From Carnobacterium maltaromaticum DSM 20342 (GTDB taxonomy: Bacteria; Bacillota; Bacilli; Lactobacillales; Carnobacteriaceae): DNA of 64,000 bases. The stretch covers positions 1,426,001-1,490,000 of the forward strand of contig NZ_JQMX01000001.1 of the NCBI RefSeq assembly GCF_000744945.1, read 5' to 3'. Positions within the stretch are counted from its first letter, which is position 1, and every line of letters starts with the position of its first letter. Both the position numbers and the translations under genes were made by a program. Shown one piece after another: positions 54,246 to 63,905 of this stretch. The notes beneath the pieces were generated by a model that ran no database searches, had not been told where the DNA came from, and saw only the letters and a list, made by a program, of their open reading frames with translations.

Positions 54246-54306
54246 GTATTTTCCCCCTTGTATTATCCTGCTAAATAATTGCTATTTTATGTATTCATTT
54301 GTTCTA

Positions 54307-54367
54307 AATTTTCTGAACATTCAATGAATATAAATGTAAGTATAGAATATTCTGACAATTTAATCAA
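54307..54367 (-). promoter_or_regulatory. livJ promoter with two CodY boxes
   Basis: On the minus strand TTGATT (54367-54362) and TATACT (54344-54339) are 17 bp apart. AATTGTCAGAATATT (54360-54346) lies in the spacer and matches 13 of 15 positions of the CodY consensus AATTTTCWGAAAATT. AATGTTCAGAAAATT (54321-54307) downstream matches 14 of 15. CodY bound to branched-chain amino acids would block transcription. Confidence 0.82.
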
Positions 54368-54434
54368 TAGCTTATTGTCTAAATATTAAAAAAAAATGAG
54401 GAAGTGACATTTTAATGACACTTCCTCATACGAA

Positions 54435-55409
54435 CTAGACACTTATTTTCTTTTCTGAAGCAAATTCTTTATAGAAAACTTGTTTGATTTCAATAAAATG
54501 CATAAAATCATTTAACATTTTAAATAACATCGCTCGATTTTCAAATTCAGCCCGTGTTTCAGGTAATGGACTATTTCTAAAATGTTCAAAAAGCTTTTGA
54601 ATATCTGCCATTAACTGATCAGCAGAATTATTTTCATGTAACCCTTCCGCTGTTCGAATCAACATCTCAGCTAATTTTTCATTTTCCATTGTAGGTAAAT
54701 GACACTGACTTAGATCTTCTTTGATTTGATGCAAGACATAGGTTTGCATTTGCCGCATATCAAAATATTTTATATAGTAATAACTTTGTCCAAAAAATTG
54801 ATTATTATGTTGATTCTTAGCTAGATTCACAGCTTCATTTAAAAGTTGATTTAGTTTAATTAAAAGCGGATTTTCTTCACTGTGAAAATGGCCATTTCGT
54901 AATGTGCCTGAAAAGTCTAATAAAATTAGTTTCATTTGATTTTCACATTCCATTTGTAACTCCTGCAATCTGCCTTCACTAGATGGCATATATAAATTAG
55001 CTAAAATCGCAATACTTAAACCAATGAGCATTAAACCAAAAGAATTGGTCCACCAGTCTACTGAGGTGCTTTCTTCGATTAAAAAATGAGTAACTAAAAC
55101 AGAACTAACAACAATTCCATCGGTTAAACTTAAACGCACAGCTAACGGGATAAATACAACTAAATATAAACCAAATGCGAGTGGATTAAAGCCGACTAAA
55201 TTAAAGAAAATCGAAGAAATTCCCAAGGCTAGTAAGGTTGATAGAATCCTTTGCCCAGCTAATGTAATTGATTTTTTTTTCGTATTTTGGACACTTAAAA
55301 TAGTGATAATTCCTGCTGATACAGCATAATTCAACTGAAATTTCTCAGCAATAAAAATCGCAATTGCTGCTCCAACTGCCGTTTTAATGGTCCTTAAACC
55401 AATTCTCAT
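54435..55409 (-). CDS. Aromatic acid exporter (ArAE/FUSC-type) family membrane protein, long form
   Basis: 324 residues from the ATG at 55409 (AAAGGTGAGAAT before it). The first half is an ArAE_1/DUF939 membrane domain with about six segments (GLRTIKTAVGAAIAIFIAEKF, GQRILSTLLALGISSIFF). The second half (about 150-320) is a soluble helical ArAE C-terminal domain. Relatives are proposed to export aromatic acids or support envelope stress survival. The gene diverges from a YkyA lipoprotein operon that contains a second, shorter protein of the same type. Confidence 0.85.
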   Translation of the reverse strand: MRIGLRTIKTAVGAAIAIFIAEKFQLNYAVSAGIITILSVQNTKKKSITLAGQRILSTLLALGISSIFFNLVGFNPLAFGLYLVVFIPLAVRLSLTDGIVVSSVLVTHFLIEESTSVDWWTNSFGLMLIGLSIAILANLYMPSSEGRLQELQMECENQMKLILLDFSGTLRNGHFHSEENPLLIKLNQLLNEAVNLAKNQHNNQFFGQSYYYIKYFDMRQMQTYVLHQIKEDLSQCHLPTMENEKLAEMLIRTAEGLHENNSADQLMADIQKLFEHFRNSPLPETRAEFENRAMLFKMLNDFMHFIEIKQVFYKEFASEKKISV

Positions 55410-55597
55410 ATTCTCACCTTTTCTTTTTTCTTCTATCATAGCATGTATTCTAAAAAAACATGCAACTATTTTCTGAAATTTTAATGATTAAGTTCTGGGA
55501 TTATCACATGTAGTTCTTGCAATTCTTCAATTTTCCTTTATCATAGTTTAAGTAGCACTACACACAATGATTCAATTTATAAGAAGGAGTGTTCTAT

Positions 55598-56263
55598 TTG
55601 AATTTTAAGTTACTAAACAAAAAAGTCTATTTCGTTTTATTGCCGCTATTGTTCTTAGTATTAGCTAGTTGTGGTAACACTGAGGAACGCGCTGGAGCTA
55701 AAAAAATTGCCGAAGAAAATAATGAGAGAATTGAAAATATCAATACTCATTTAGAAAAATATGAAGCTTTAGAAGAAGATATGATGACAGCTTTAAGTAA
55801 CGATTTAAAAGATAAAAATGCTGAAAAAATCATTAGAAAGAAAACAGGTGAAGTTGGCGAAAACTTTAAAGCTCGTAAAAAAGAACTTGCAAGTATTCAA
55901 AAAAATATGACTAAACTTAAAGAAAATCAAGATACTTTACTTGATTATCAAGCAAAAAAAGCAGTCGATATGCCTGAAACTGAATTAGAAAATGCGATTC
56001 AAACTCTTAAACAACTTAGTATCACCTATGATTTATTTTATAGCTATTATGAAAAAACAGTGGATGCCGAATCTGAATTTTATCAAAATTTTTCTTCTGA
56101 TATGAAGAAAGAGGAATTAGCAGAAGCAATTAGTTTGATTAATATCAGTCATGGTGCCGCTTTTCAACAATTGGAAGTTCTAAGTGCTGATCTCAGCTCA
56201 ACTGCCTTCGCAATGACAAATTTAGCTGATGCAATTAAGGAAAAAGATAAAAAAACTCAATAA
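55598..56263 (+). CDS. YkyA family lipoprotein
   Basis: 221 residues. Translation most likely starts at a TTG at 55598, eight bases after AAGGAG; the GTG at 55589 lies inside the site. The lipobox LVLASC follows a hydrophobic signal. The rest is helical and charged, as in the YkyA-type putative cell-wall-binding lipoproteins of Firmicutes (EENNERIENINTHLEKYEALEEDM). It precedes the short ArAE protein gene by 20 bp. Function is unknown; a surface spacer or envelope role is inferred. Confidence 0.8.
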   Translation: MNFKLLNKKVYFVLLPLLFLVLASCGNTEERAGAKKIAEENNERIENINTHLEKYEALEEDMMTALSNDLKDKNAEKIIRKKTGEVGENFKARKKELASIQKNMTKLKENQDTLLDYQAKKAVDMPETELENAIQTLKQLSITYDLFYSYYEKTVDAESEFYQNFSSDMKKEELAEAISLINISHGAAFQQLEVLSADLSSTAFAMTNLADAIKEKDKKTQ

Positions 56264-56283
56264 AAATCAGGGTGATGATAATA

Positions 56284-56871
56284 ATGGAACTTGGACAATT
56301 TAGACTTGGTATGAGAACAGTAAAAACAGGAATTGCAGTTGCAATTTGTATTCTAATCTTCCATTATAGTGGACGTGGAACTCCGATGATTGCTTCTTTA
56401 TCTGCCGTTTTCGCCTTAAGAGAAGATGTTGAAACAACTGTTAAGTTTGGAAAATCTAGGATTTTGGGCAACTCAATCGGAGCTTTAATTGCTGCCTTAT
56501 TTATTTTTATTCAAGGACAACTAGGCTCTTCTTTCCTAATTGAATTAATTGGTATCCCTTTTTGTATTATGTTCATTATTATCATTTGTGATGGTATTAA
56601 TTACAACTCTGGAATTATTGGAGCGATTGCGACTTTATTAATTATTTATTTTTCAATTCCTAATAATGAAACTTTTATTTATGCATTAGAACGTGTTGGA
56701 GATACATTTATTGGCACCTTTATCGCTATTACCATTAACCATTTAATTCGAACTCCTGCTCATGAAGAGGTCAAAGAGATTAAAGCAGATTTGAAAACTT
56801 TAGATGAAGAGAAAGCAGAGCTTGAAGAACTTTTAAACGATACAAAACCTAAAAACAGCAAAAAAAAATAA
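56284..56871 (+). CDS. Aromatic acid exporter (ArAE/FUSC-type) family membrane protein, short form
   Basis: 195 residues from the ATG at 56284 (GGGTGATG before it). The N-terminus FRLGMRTVKTGIAVAICILIF and KFGKSRILGNSIGALIAALFIF align with the long form at 54435-55409, and about six membrane segments fill residues 12-155. A short charged helix replaces the large soluble domain. The two could act in one assembly. It ends at a terminator shared with floT. Confidence 0.83.
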   Translation: MELGQFRLGMRTVKTGIAVAICILIFHYSGRGTPMIASLSAVFALREDVETTVKFGKSRILGNSIGALIAALFIFIQGQLGSSFLIELIGIPFCIMFIIIICDGINYNSGIIGAIATLLIIYFSIPNNETFIYALERVGDTFIGTFIAITINHLIRTPAHEEVKEIKADLKTLDEEKAELEELLNDTKPKNSKKK

Positions 56872-56906
56872 CCTAAAACTCATTTTAGAGCTTTAGGTTA
56901 TTTTTT
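56870..56906. terminator. Terminator between the short ArAE gene and floT
   Basis: AACCTAAA and TTTAGGTT flank a 14-base loop, followed by ATTTTTT on the plus strand. It overlaps both convergent gene ends. Confidence 0.82.
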
Positions 56907-58362
56907 ATTTATCTTGGTGAATGTCTTGATGAATCGTTTGAGGCGCTTTTGTTACAAATTTTTCAATCAAATCTTTAACATCTAAGCCAGTTGTTTCTTT
57001 TAAAGTTTCTTGTGAAGTCGCTAATAAATTCGTTGCATAATTGGCGACTCGATTTGCGCCACTTCCACTACCTTCACCTTGACCATTATCAATAACTGTA
57101 ATTTTTTCAATATTCCCCATTGGTTGAGCCGCTTCTTTTACCATATTTGGTAACATTTCAACTACCATAGATAGAATAGCTGCTTCACCATATTGTTTAA
57201 AGGCTTCAGCAATCTTGGCTTTTGCCTCAGCATCTGCCTGTCCTTTTGCTAAAATAGCATCAGCGATTGCTTGTCCTTCTAAACGAACTTGGTTAGCATT
57301 GGCTGTTGCCATAGCTTCAACCCGGAATTGATCCGCTTCAGCTTCAGCAACTTCTCTAGCTTTGTTAGCTAAGGCTTCCTGTTCTTTCGCATAACGATCA
57401 GCATCGGCTTTTTTCTTCACTTCTGAATCGTATTGTTTCTCACGACGCGTAATTTCTTTTTCTTCTAATTCAATTTGTTTTTGACGCTCAATAATTTTAA
57501 CCGTCATTTCTTCTTCTGTAACTTTTTGTTGAGCTTTAGCACTTTCTAAACCGTAAGCTTGATCTGCTTGGGCCTTCGCAATATCTTGCTCTTGCTTGTA
57601 AGCTGCTAGTTTCAATTCTTTTTCTTTTAAGGCCTCTGCTACTTCTGTTTCACGTTCTAATTCTGATTTTTTCGAGTTCTTTTCAGCTTCGGCACGTTTA
57701 ATTCTAGTTTCTTTGTCTGCTTCAGCAATTGCAATATCAGCATCACGCTTCACTTGAGCAATCCGAGGTTTACCTAATGAATCTAAGTAGCCATTTTTAT
57801 CTTTTACTTCTTTAATTGTAAAGGAAACAATAATTAAACCCATTTTTGCCAAATCAACACTGGCAACTTCTTGAACACTTTGGCTAAATTTATCTCGATT
57901 TTGATAGATTTCTTCAACTGTCATTGAGCCTAAGATTGACCGCAGATGACCTTCTAAAACCTCACGAGCTTCATTTTCTAATTCGTCTCTGGTTTTACTT
58001 AAAAATTGTTCAGCTGCTGTTGCAATTTCTTCAACAGAAGAGCCAATTTTAATAATGGATGTTCCATCAGCCATAACCGGAACACCTTGCTCTGTATAAA
58101 CTTCTGGTGTTGATACATCTAACTTGCTTGATAATAAACTTAAACGATTAGAACGTTGGAAAACAGGTAACACAAAGGCTCCCCCACCACGAACAATTTT
58201 AATTTTATTACCAGAATCATCTTTAAATACATTTTTTACACCTAAATAACTTCCACTGATAATTAAAGCTTCATCAGGATTAGCTGTTTGATACTTTGAA
58301 ATAAAAATTACTAAACACATTAATACAACAAAAACACACAAACCAATTACCAAATACGACAT
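56905..58362 (-). CDS. floT: Flotillin-like protein FloT (YuaG)
   Basis: 485 residues. An N-terminal hairpin (1-25) anchors the protein. The SPFH domain runs to about 190 (EEIATAAEQFLSKTRDELENEAREVLEGHLRSILGSM). The flotillin domain is a long coiled coil rich in EA and AE repeats (about 200-390). Flotillins organise membrane microdomains and affect fluidity and cell-wall synthesis. It follows the NfeD-like gene by 21 bp, the yuaF-floT order of B. subtilis. Confidence 0.95.
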   Translation of the reverse strand: MSYLVIGLCVFVVLMCLVIFISKYQTANPDEALIISGSYLGVKNVFKDDSGNKIKIVRGGGAFVLPVFQRSNRLSLLSSKLDVSTPEVYTEQGVPVMADGTSIIKIGSSVEEIATAAEQFLSKTRDELENEAREVLEGHLRSILGSMTVEEIYQNRDKFSQSVQEVASVDLAKMGLIIVSFTIKEVKDKNGYLDSLGKPRIAQVKRDADIAIAEADKETRIKRAEAEKNSKKSELERETEVAEALKEKELKLAAYKQEQDIAKAQADQAYGLESAKAQQKVTEEEMTVKIIERQKQIELEEKEITRREKQYDSEVKKKADADRYAKEQEALANKAREVAEAEADQFRVEAMATANANQVRLEGQAIADAILAKGQADAEAKAKIAEAFKQYGEAAILSMVVEMLPNMVKEAAQPMGNIEKITVIDNGQGEGSGSGANRVANYATNLLATSQETLKETTGLDVKDLIEKFVTKAPQTIHQDIHQDK

Positions 58363-58383
58363 TTTCCCCCAACCTCTCTTTTT

Positions 58384-58899
58384 TTAAAATGCTTCTTCGT
58401 AAGGAACTACATACGCAACACGTTCCTTAATCTCAATCACTAAAACTTTTTCTCCCGCTTTGATTGCCTGGCCTGCCTGATAACGACTAGCTGGTCTGGT
58501 ACTTGAACCGGTCACACTCTTTAAACTAATTTCTCCCATACCTTTTTCCGGGATTGGTGTTACAACAATTCCAATTCGTCCTTCCATATCTTTTTCAGAT
58601 GTGGATAAGGTGGATTCGGCATCTCGCATTGGCACAACTAAATAAAAATTCAATAAAAAAATAATTATTGTTGAAATTACTAGACTCACTAATAAAATCC
58701 AAGCGCTTCCAAATCCAGTATGAGCTTCCCCTAAGTAACCGAACAATGAAGTAAAGGCAAAGAAGGGCACAATTAAAACTGGATCAATGGGTCCATCAAA
58801 ATCAATAATATCACCAATAAAAAAAGTGATTACCGCCAAAATAGCCGTCACAATTAAAATATAGAAGTAAACCGTTTCATAGGTCGTTCCCCATAGCAT
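58384..58899 (-). CDS. yuaF: NfeD-like membrane protein (YuaF)
   Basis: 171 residues from the ATG at 58899, eight bases after AGGAAG; the GTG at 58908 lies too close to that site. Three or four hydrophobic segments occupy residues 8-95. A C-terminal OB fold follows (EGRIGIVVTPIPEKGMGEISLKS, GEKVLVIEIKERVAYVVPYE). NfeD proteins work with flotillins. It opens the yuaF-floT operon. Confidence 0.9.
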   Translation of the reverse strand: MLWGTTYETVYFYILIVTAILAVITFFIGDIIDFDGPIDPVLIVPFFAFTSLFGYLGEAHTGFGSAWILLVSLVISTIIIFLLNFYLVVPMRDAESTLSTSEKDMEGRIGIVVTPIPEKGMGEISLKSVTGSSTRPASRYQAGQAIKAGEKVLVIEIKERVAYVVPYEEAF

Positions 58900-59038
58900 C
58901 TTCTTCACTTCCTCTCATTAACTATATTGTAGCAATAATCCTTTATAATTGGTATCCTTTTCGTAAGTAAATTTGTTTGTCCAGCTTTTAAATAACGAAA
59001 ACAATCTCATTTATTTATCAAAAAAATTTGCCTATTGT

Positions 59039-59566
59039 CTATGTTTTATCACTTTTAGAACTAGGTAAATTTTCAATAAAAAAGTTCACTTCTTTTTTCG
59101 AACGAAGGACAATTAAAGTTTGTTCTGGCTTCAAACCTTTTAATTTTTCAATTAAACTAGGACGAACTTTTTTAGAAAATGTCCAAACAAACTTGAGAAA
59201 TTCCGTATCCAGTTGCTCTACACATCCAGGACTCATATCCACTCGAACTCGACCATAATTTTGAAAATAGCGTTTAAAAATGCGTGGAAAATAAAGACGG
59301 CGTGGAACGTCTAAGAAAATAATCGCATCTGCTTTTTCTATCCGGATTTCTAAAGAATGATTAAAATTCCCATCAATAATCCATTCCTCTTTTTTTACAA
59401 TTTCTTGTAGTTTTTCAGTAAATGCTTCTTGAGAAATAGATTTCCACCCTGCCTGCCAAAAAAGCTGATCCAAATGATACAAAGGCAGATTTAGAATAGG
59501 AGCAATTTTTCTTGCTAGGGTTGATTTCCCTGAACCAGATGGTCCTATGACAATAATTTTTTTCAT
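59039..59566 (-). CDS. P-loop kinase, FlaR/adenylate-kinase-like topology modulation protein
   Basis: 175 residues from the ATG at 59566 (GAGGAGGATTGTA before it). Walker A is GPSGSGKST at residues 7-15. YHLDQLFWQAGWKSIS and EEWIIDGNFNHSLEIRIEKADAIIFLDVPR are the typical FlaR-like segments, the latter holding the Asp of Walker B. Members are annotated as topology modulation proteins, yet the fold indicates a nucleotide or small-molecule kinase. It is monocistronic. Confidence 0.87.
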   Translation of the reverse strand: MKKIIVIGPSGSGKSTLARKIAPILNLPLYHLDQLFWQAGWKSISQEAFTEKLQEIVKKEEWIIDGNFNHSLEIRIEKADAIIFLDVPRRLYFPRIFKRYFQNYGRVRVDMSPGCVEQLDTEFLKFVWTFSKKVRPSLIEKLKGLKPEQTLIVLRSKKEVNFFIENLPSSKSDKT

Positions 59567-59632
59567 TACAATCCTCCTCTTAAACACACTAAATAGATAT
59601 TTTATCAAAAACTCTACTATTCTACTAGCGTC

Positions 59633-59675
59633 AAAAAGTCTCTAAAACCAATTTTAATGGTTTTAGAGACTTTTT
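59633..59675. terminator. Terminator of the ABC exporter operon
   Basis: AAAAAGTCTCTAAAACCA and its complement form a perfect 18-bp stem with a 7-base loop, 10 bp after the permease stop codon. Confidence 0.9.
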
Positions 59676-59684
59676 AAGTTAGAA

Positions 59685-62600
59685 TTAATCCACTGATTTT
59701 AATGCTTCAATCATGTCGATTTTCTTCAATTTAACATGCATAGCAATCATCACAATACCTGAGAAAAGTAACGTAAGTATCGCTGAATACAAGTAACTTA
59801 GGGTCTTAATAGTTGGACTAAACATCATGATATCTACCTCAGCTGTTGCTAAGACAAAGCCATGTAAAACAACACCTAAGCCTAAACCGACAACAATTCC
59901 CATCAAGGTTAAAATAATATTCTCACGATAAATATAAAGACTGACTTCCCCATCATAAAAACCTAATACTTTAATAGTTGATAGCTCACGAATTCGTTCT
60001 GAAACATTGATATTGGTTAAATTATATAATACAACAAAGGCCAATAGCGCCGCTGAAATAATCAAGACAAGTGTCACAATATTTAAACTAGACATTGTGT
60101 CTTCAAAATTATCTCCAACTCGATTTACAAAAATCGTACTGGCAACTCTAGGATTAGCTGTTAATTTCTCACCAAAACTATTCTCCCACTTGCTGCTTTC
60201 ATTAAATGTTAAAAGCTGTGAATTAAAGACTACGGGTGTCTTAAAAATCTCTTCATAATAAGTCGGATTCATATAAATACTGTGACCCGCATAGTTTTCG
60301 GTAATCCCTTTAACGACTAATTTATACTTTTGATTGTCAGTATTTGTAATTTCAAAGGTTTTCCCTGGTTCCAAATCAAACAGCTTGGCTAATTTTTCAG
60401 TAACTAAAACTCCATTAGCCGGAATGGTATATTTTTCACCTGTTTTACGGTTCTGTAATCCTACAAATTTATCAAAATCTTTTGTAGTTTCAGGAACAAA
60501 GATAGCGGCTTCTTGTGTATTTACACCTTTTTTAGCCACTTTAAAATTTTCTTGTCTCACATTCAATGTTCCAGTTATTTCTGGTGTGCCTTGAATTAAT
60601 TTAGCATAACTTTCCTCATCCGCTTTGGAAGCTTCTGGATTGAAAGCAACTACTGCTTGATAGCGCATAATTTTACCATACTGTAATCCAGCAATATCTG
60701 CAATTGAATTTTTCAAGCCAAAACCAGTTAAAATTAATGCTGTACACCCAGCCACTCCTAAAACCGTCATTAACATCCGCTGTTTATAACGAAATAAGTT
60801 TCTAGCTGTCACTTTTTGATTAAATCCAAATCGATTCCAAATAAACGGAATTCGTTCTAATAAAATTCTTTTTCCACTTTTCGGTGCTTTTGGACGCATC
60901 AGTTCGGCAGCATTACTTTTTAGTTCAACCCACGTAACAACGATCGCTGAAATGACCGTACATAGTAAGGCTACAACTAATGAAATCAGCGCATAACTTA
61001 CATAGTAGGTAATTCGGATATCTGGTAAATTATACAACGCACCGTATGCATTAAAGATAATCGTTGGGAATAATTGATAACCAATAAATAATCCTACAAT
61101 AGTTGCACTAACGCTCGCCAACAAAGCATAAATGATAAATTTCATCGCTATATTGCCATTTGTATAACCTAAGGCTTTTAATGTCCCGATTTGTAATCGT
61201 TGCTCTTCCACCATTCTTGTCATAGTTGTTAAACTAACAAGCGCAGCAATTAAGAAAAAGAAGACGGGAAATACTTGAGCAATGGCCGAGATTCTCGTTG
61301 CATTATCGCTAAATTCTTCATAGCCAGGATTCGTGGTTCGATCTAGAACAAAGTACTCTGGCTCTTTTAAATCAGCTAATTGTTTTTTTGCATCCGCTAT
61401 TTCTTGTTCGCCTTTAGCAATTTCTTTTTCACCATCGGCTTTTTTAGTTGCAAATTCTGTTGTTGCATCTTTAAAACTAGCTTGACCAGCATCTAATTCA
61501 CTACGAGAACTTGCGAGTTGTGCCTCACCATTAACTCTTTCTGTCTCTAATTGAGCTTTCCCACTAGCTAGAGCTTCTTCGCCAGCCACTAAGTCCGATT
61601 TTGCTGCTTCTAAGGTGCTTCTACCATTTGCTAGTTCTTGTTCTTTTTGCTGCAACTGACTTTCGGCAGCAACTAATTCAGCAGATGAGGCAGCTAGTTT
61701 TTGATTCAATCCGTTAATTGCTCCTTGAACTTGTTCAATCGGTACGACTCCTGCAAAATAGCCTGTCAGAACTTGCCCCATAGCTGGATCAATTGTATTG
61801 CCAGCTTGAATGAGACTCTGTTGAGTTGTTGTAGGAACCTGTTGAATTGGTACTCCCATGGCTTGGTTCACAGCAGCAACAAAATCGCGACCTTGATTGA
61901 TCCCAGTTTCAGCCGCAACTTTTTTTGTTTGAAATTCTTCTTTGGCTGCATTAAGTTGTGCTTCGCCATCTGAAAGAGTCGCTTCATTTCTAGCTATCTC
62001 ACTTTTTCCTGTATCAATCTTTGTTTGATTCTCATCAATGCTCGCTTGAGCTTTAGCTAATTCTGTTTGTAGTTGGTTCACACCTGCAGTATAAGCAGCT
62101 TCGCCATCAGCTAGCTTTTGTTCAGCCGTAGCTAATTGCTGTTCACCATCACTAATAGCTGCCTTAGCATCAGCTATTTTCTTTTCACCTTCAGCTATTT
62201 TTTCTTCGCCTTTGGTTTTGATTTCAGCTAACCGTTTTTCTGGTTGATTTGCTAAAGCCTTTTCGACTATTTTGTTATTTTTCTCAATCGTATCTTCATA
62301 TTCTGTTGAATAGGCCTGTAATTTTTTTGTATTTTGGAAGGTTAAATACGCTTCTGTATAATAGTCCAATGAAAAATCATTCTCTGGAATAACGGCAAAA
62401 CCATCAGCTGTGCCTTTTCCAATTGAGCTAGTACCTCGCGTCAACGTTTCAATATACATCGGGCTATTAACAAATCCAGTAACTTTATACGTCAATTCTT
62501 TGAAACTGTCCTTTAAATCAGTTGTTGTCCCCTCTGAAGTAAAGGTAATTTCATCACCTATTTTAAAATTATTTTTTAATTTCGCTACATTATCTAAGGC

Positions 62601-62990
62601 AATTTCACCAGATTTTTCAGGTAATCTACCTTCGATAACTCGATACTGGTTTAGTGAATTTTGTTCAGGCAGTGACATTACTTTTGCGACAATTCCTGAA
62701 TTTCCTAGAAAAACATCCTGTGTATAACTTGGCAGGATTTCAGTTCCTTTAAGCTTTTTTAAGATGCTTATATCCTCTTTATCTAGGCCGTAAGTGGAAA
62801 GAACTTTGCTGTCCATCAACGATTTCTCTTTAAAATAGTGGTCCGCTGTATCAATCATATTTGGACCTGTCGCTTTGATTCCTGAGAAGAACCCGACTCC
62901 TAATGTAATAATCGCAAAAATAGATAAGAAACGTGCTTTAGTCCGCCAAATTTCTCTAAATATATCTTTGTAAAGTGCTCCTTTTTTCAT
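59685..62990 (-). CDS. FtsX-type ABC transporter permease with long extracellular coiled coil
   Basis: 1101 residues. Helix 1 is at about 20-40 (FLSIFAIITLGVGFFSGIKA). An outer domain to about 240 and a long coiled coil (about 245-545) follow, rich in repeated EGEKKIADAKAAI/GEQQLA-type heptads. Two FtsX modules lie at about 570-700 (PVFFFLIAALVSLTTMTRMVEEQR) and 965-1100 (VVLYNLTNINVSERIRELSTIKVLGFY). The family exports lipids, peptides or drugs, or signals mechanically. Start is the ATG at 62990. It follows its ATPase by 18 bp. The substrate is unknown. Confidence 0.9.
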   Translation of the reverse strand: MKKGALYKDIFREIWRTKARFLSIFAIITLGVGFFSGIKATGPNMIDTADHYFKEKSLMDSKVLSTYGLDKEDISILKKLKGTEILPSYTQDVFLGNSGIVAKVMSLPEQNSLNQYRVIEGRLPEKSGEIALDNVAKLKNNFKIGDEITFTSEGTTTDLKDSFKELTYKVTGFVNSPMYIETLTRGTSSIGKGTADGFAVIPENDFSLDYYTEAYLTFQNTKKLQAYSTEYEDTIEKNNKIVEKALANQPEKRLAEIKTKGEEKIAEGEKKIADAKAAISDGEQQLATAEQKLADGEAAYTAGVNQLQTELAKAQASIDENQTKIDTGKSEIARNEATLSDGEAQLNAAKEEFQTKKVAAETGINQGRDFVAAVNQAMGVPIQQVPTTTQQSLIQAGNTIDPAMGQVLTGYFAGVVPIEQVQGAINGLNQKLAASSAELVAAESQLQQKEQELANGRSTLEAAKSDLVAGEEALASGKAQLETERVNGEAQLASSRSELDAGQASFKDATTEFATKKADGEKEIAKGEQEIADAKKQLADLKEPEYFVLDRTTNPGYEEFSDNATRISAIAQVFPVFFFLIAALVSLTTMTRMVEEQRLQIGTLKALGYTNGNIAMKFIIYALLASVSATIVGLFIGYQLFPTIIFNAYGALYNLPDIRITYYVSYALISLVVALLCTVISAIVVTWVELKSNAAELMRPKAPKSGKRILLERIPFIWNRFGFNQKVTARNLFRYKQRMLMTVLGVAGCTALILTGFGLKNSIADIAGLQYGKIMRYQAVVAFNPEASKADEESYAKLIQGTPEITGTLNVRQENFKVAKKGVNTQEAAIFVPETTKDFDKFVGLQNRKTGEKYTIPANGVLVTEKLAKLFDLEPGKTFEITNTDNQKYKLVVKGITENYAGHSIYMNPTYYEEIFKTPVVFNSQLLTFNESSKWENSFGEKLTANPRVASTIFVNRVGDNFEDTMSSLNIVTLVLIISAALLAFVVLYNLTNINVSERIRELSTIKVLGFYDGEVSLYIYRENIILTLMGIVVGLGLGVVLHGFVLATAEVDIMMFSPTIKTLSYLYSAILTLLFSGIVMIAMHVKLKKIDMIEALKSVD

Positions 62991-63008
62991 CTTAATTTCT
63001 CAGCTCCT

Positions 63009-63710
63009 TTACCATTCAATCTCACTAACCGAGAGTGGATTTTCATTTAGTGTCACTTTTCGTACTTTGGCATTATTAATCTCAATCACACGGTTTGCCA
63101 TTGGAGCAATCGCTGAATTATGGGTAATTACAATGACTGTTGTGCCTGTATTTAAACAAGTATCTTGTAACAGTTTTAAGACTTGCTTCCCAGTTTCATA
63201 ATCGAGTGCCCCAGTTGGTTCATCACACAATAATAATTTAGGTTGTTTCGCCAATGCACGAGCAATTGCTACCCGTTGCTGCTCTCCGCCAGATAATTGC
63301 GCTGGAAAATTATTTAAACGCTCGCCTAAGCCAACTTCTCTAAGCACCATTTCAGCATCTAGCGCATGAGGTGAGATTTGAGCGGCTAGCTCAACATTTT
63401 CTTTGGTCGTTAAATTAGGAACTAAGTTATAAAATTGAAAAACAAAGCCAACATCATTACGACGATAACCTGTTAATTGTTTTTTTGTAAATTTTGCAAT
63501 ATCAATATTATCGACTAAGACTTGCCCTTCATCAGCATTATCCATCCCACCTAAAATATTTAAAACAGTGGATTTACCTGCTCCACTAGGTCCAATAATG
63601 ACAGCAAATTCCCCTTTTTCAATATCAAAGCTGATGCCATCATTGGCGATAATTTCTGAATCTCCCATTTGGTATCGTTTATATTCATCTTTTATACTGA
63701 CATATGCCAT
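63009..63710 (-). CDS. ABC transporter ATPase (LolD/MacB-like)
   Basis: 233 residues from the ATG at 63710 (AAGGTG six bases upstream). Walker [11 protein letters not shown]-loop [12 protein letters not shown], signature [19 protein letters not shown], Walker [13 protein letters not shown] and switch His in [11 protein letters not shown]. It is the typical partner of FtsX-type permeases and is first in the two-gene operon. Confidence 0.94.
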   Translation of the reverse strand: MAYVSIKDEYKRYQMGDSEIIANDGISFDIEKGEFAVIIGPSGAGKSTVLNILGGMDNADEGQVLVDNIDIAKFTKKQLTGYRRNDVGFVFQFYNLVPNLTTKENVELAAQISPHALDAEMVLREVGLGERLNNFPAQLSGGEQQRVAIARALAKQPKLLLCDEPTGALDYETGKQVLKLLQDTCLNTGTTVIVITHNSAIAPMANRVIEINNAKVRKVTLNENPLSVSEIEW

Positions 63711-63852
63711 TTTATACACCTTACTTTCTAAATCCCCTAAGAATTTTTATATCTATCTATTTTACCATAAAAAAAGAAGCTGGGGCGTTTTTTATTGGTT
63801 ATCTGATTCAGACTAGCTAGTTATTTCTACAGATTTTAAAGAAGCAGAAACG

Positions 63853-63896
63853 AAAAACAAGGACCTGTTCAGTATAACTGACAAGTCCTTGTTTTT
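63853..63896. terminator. Terminator near the right edge
   Basis: AAAAACAAGGAC and GTCCTTGTTTTT pair perfectly, with an inner TCAGT/ACTGA stem. It stands between the ATPase gene and whatever lies further right, probably ending the latter on the minus strand. Confidence 0.85.
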
Positions 63897-63905
63897 ATTA
63901 CTTGG

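Noticed and set aside
61700..62730. Plus-strand open frames of about 90-105 codons opposite the FtsX-type permease
   Set aside because: They lie antisense to a full-length conserved gene, lack ribosome sites and show low-complexity translation of the complementary coiled coil.
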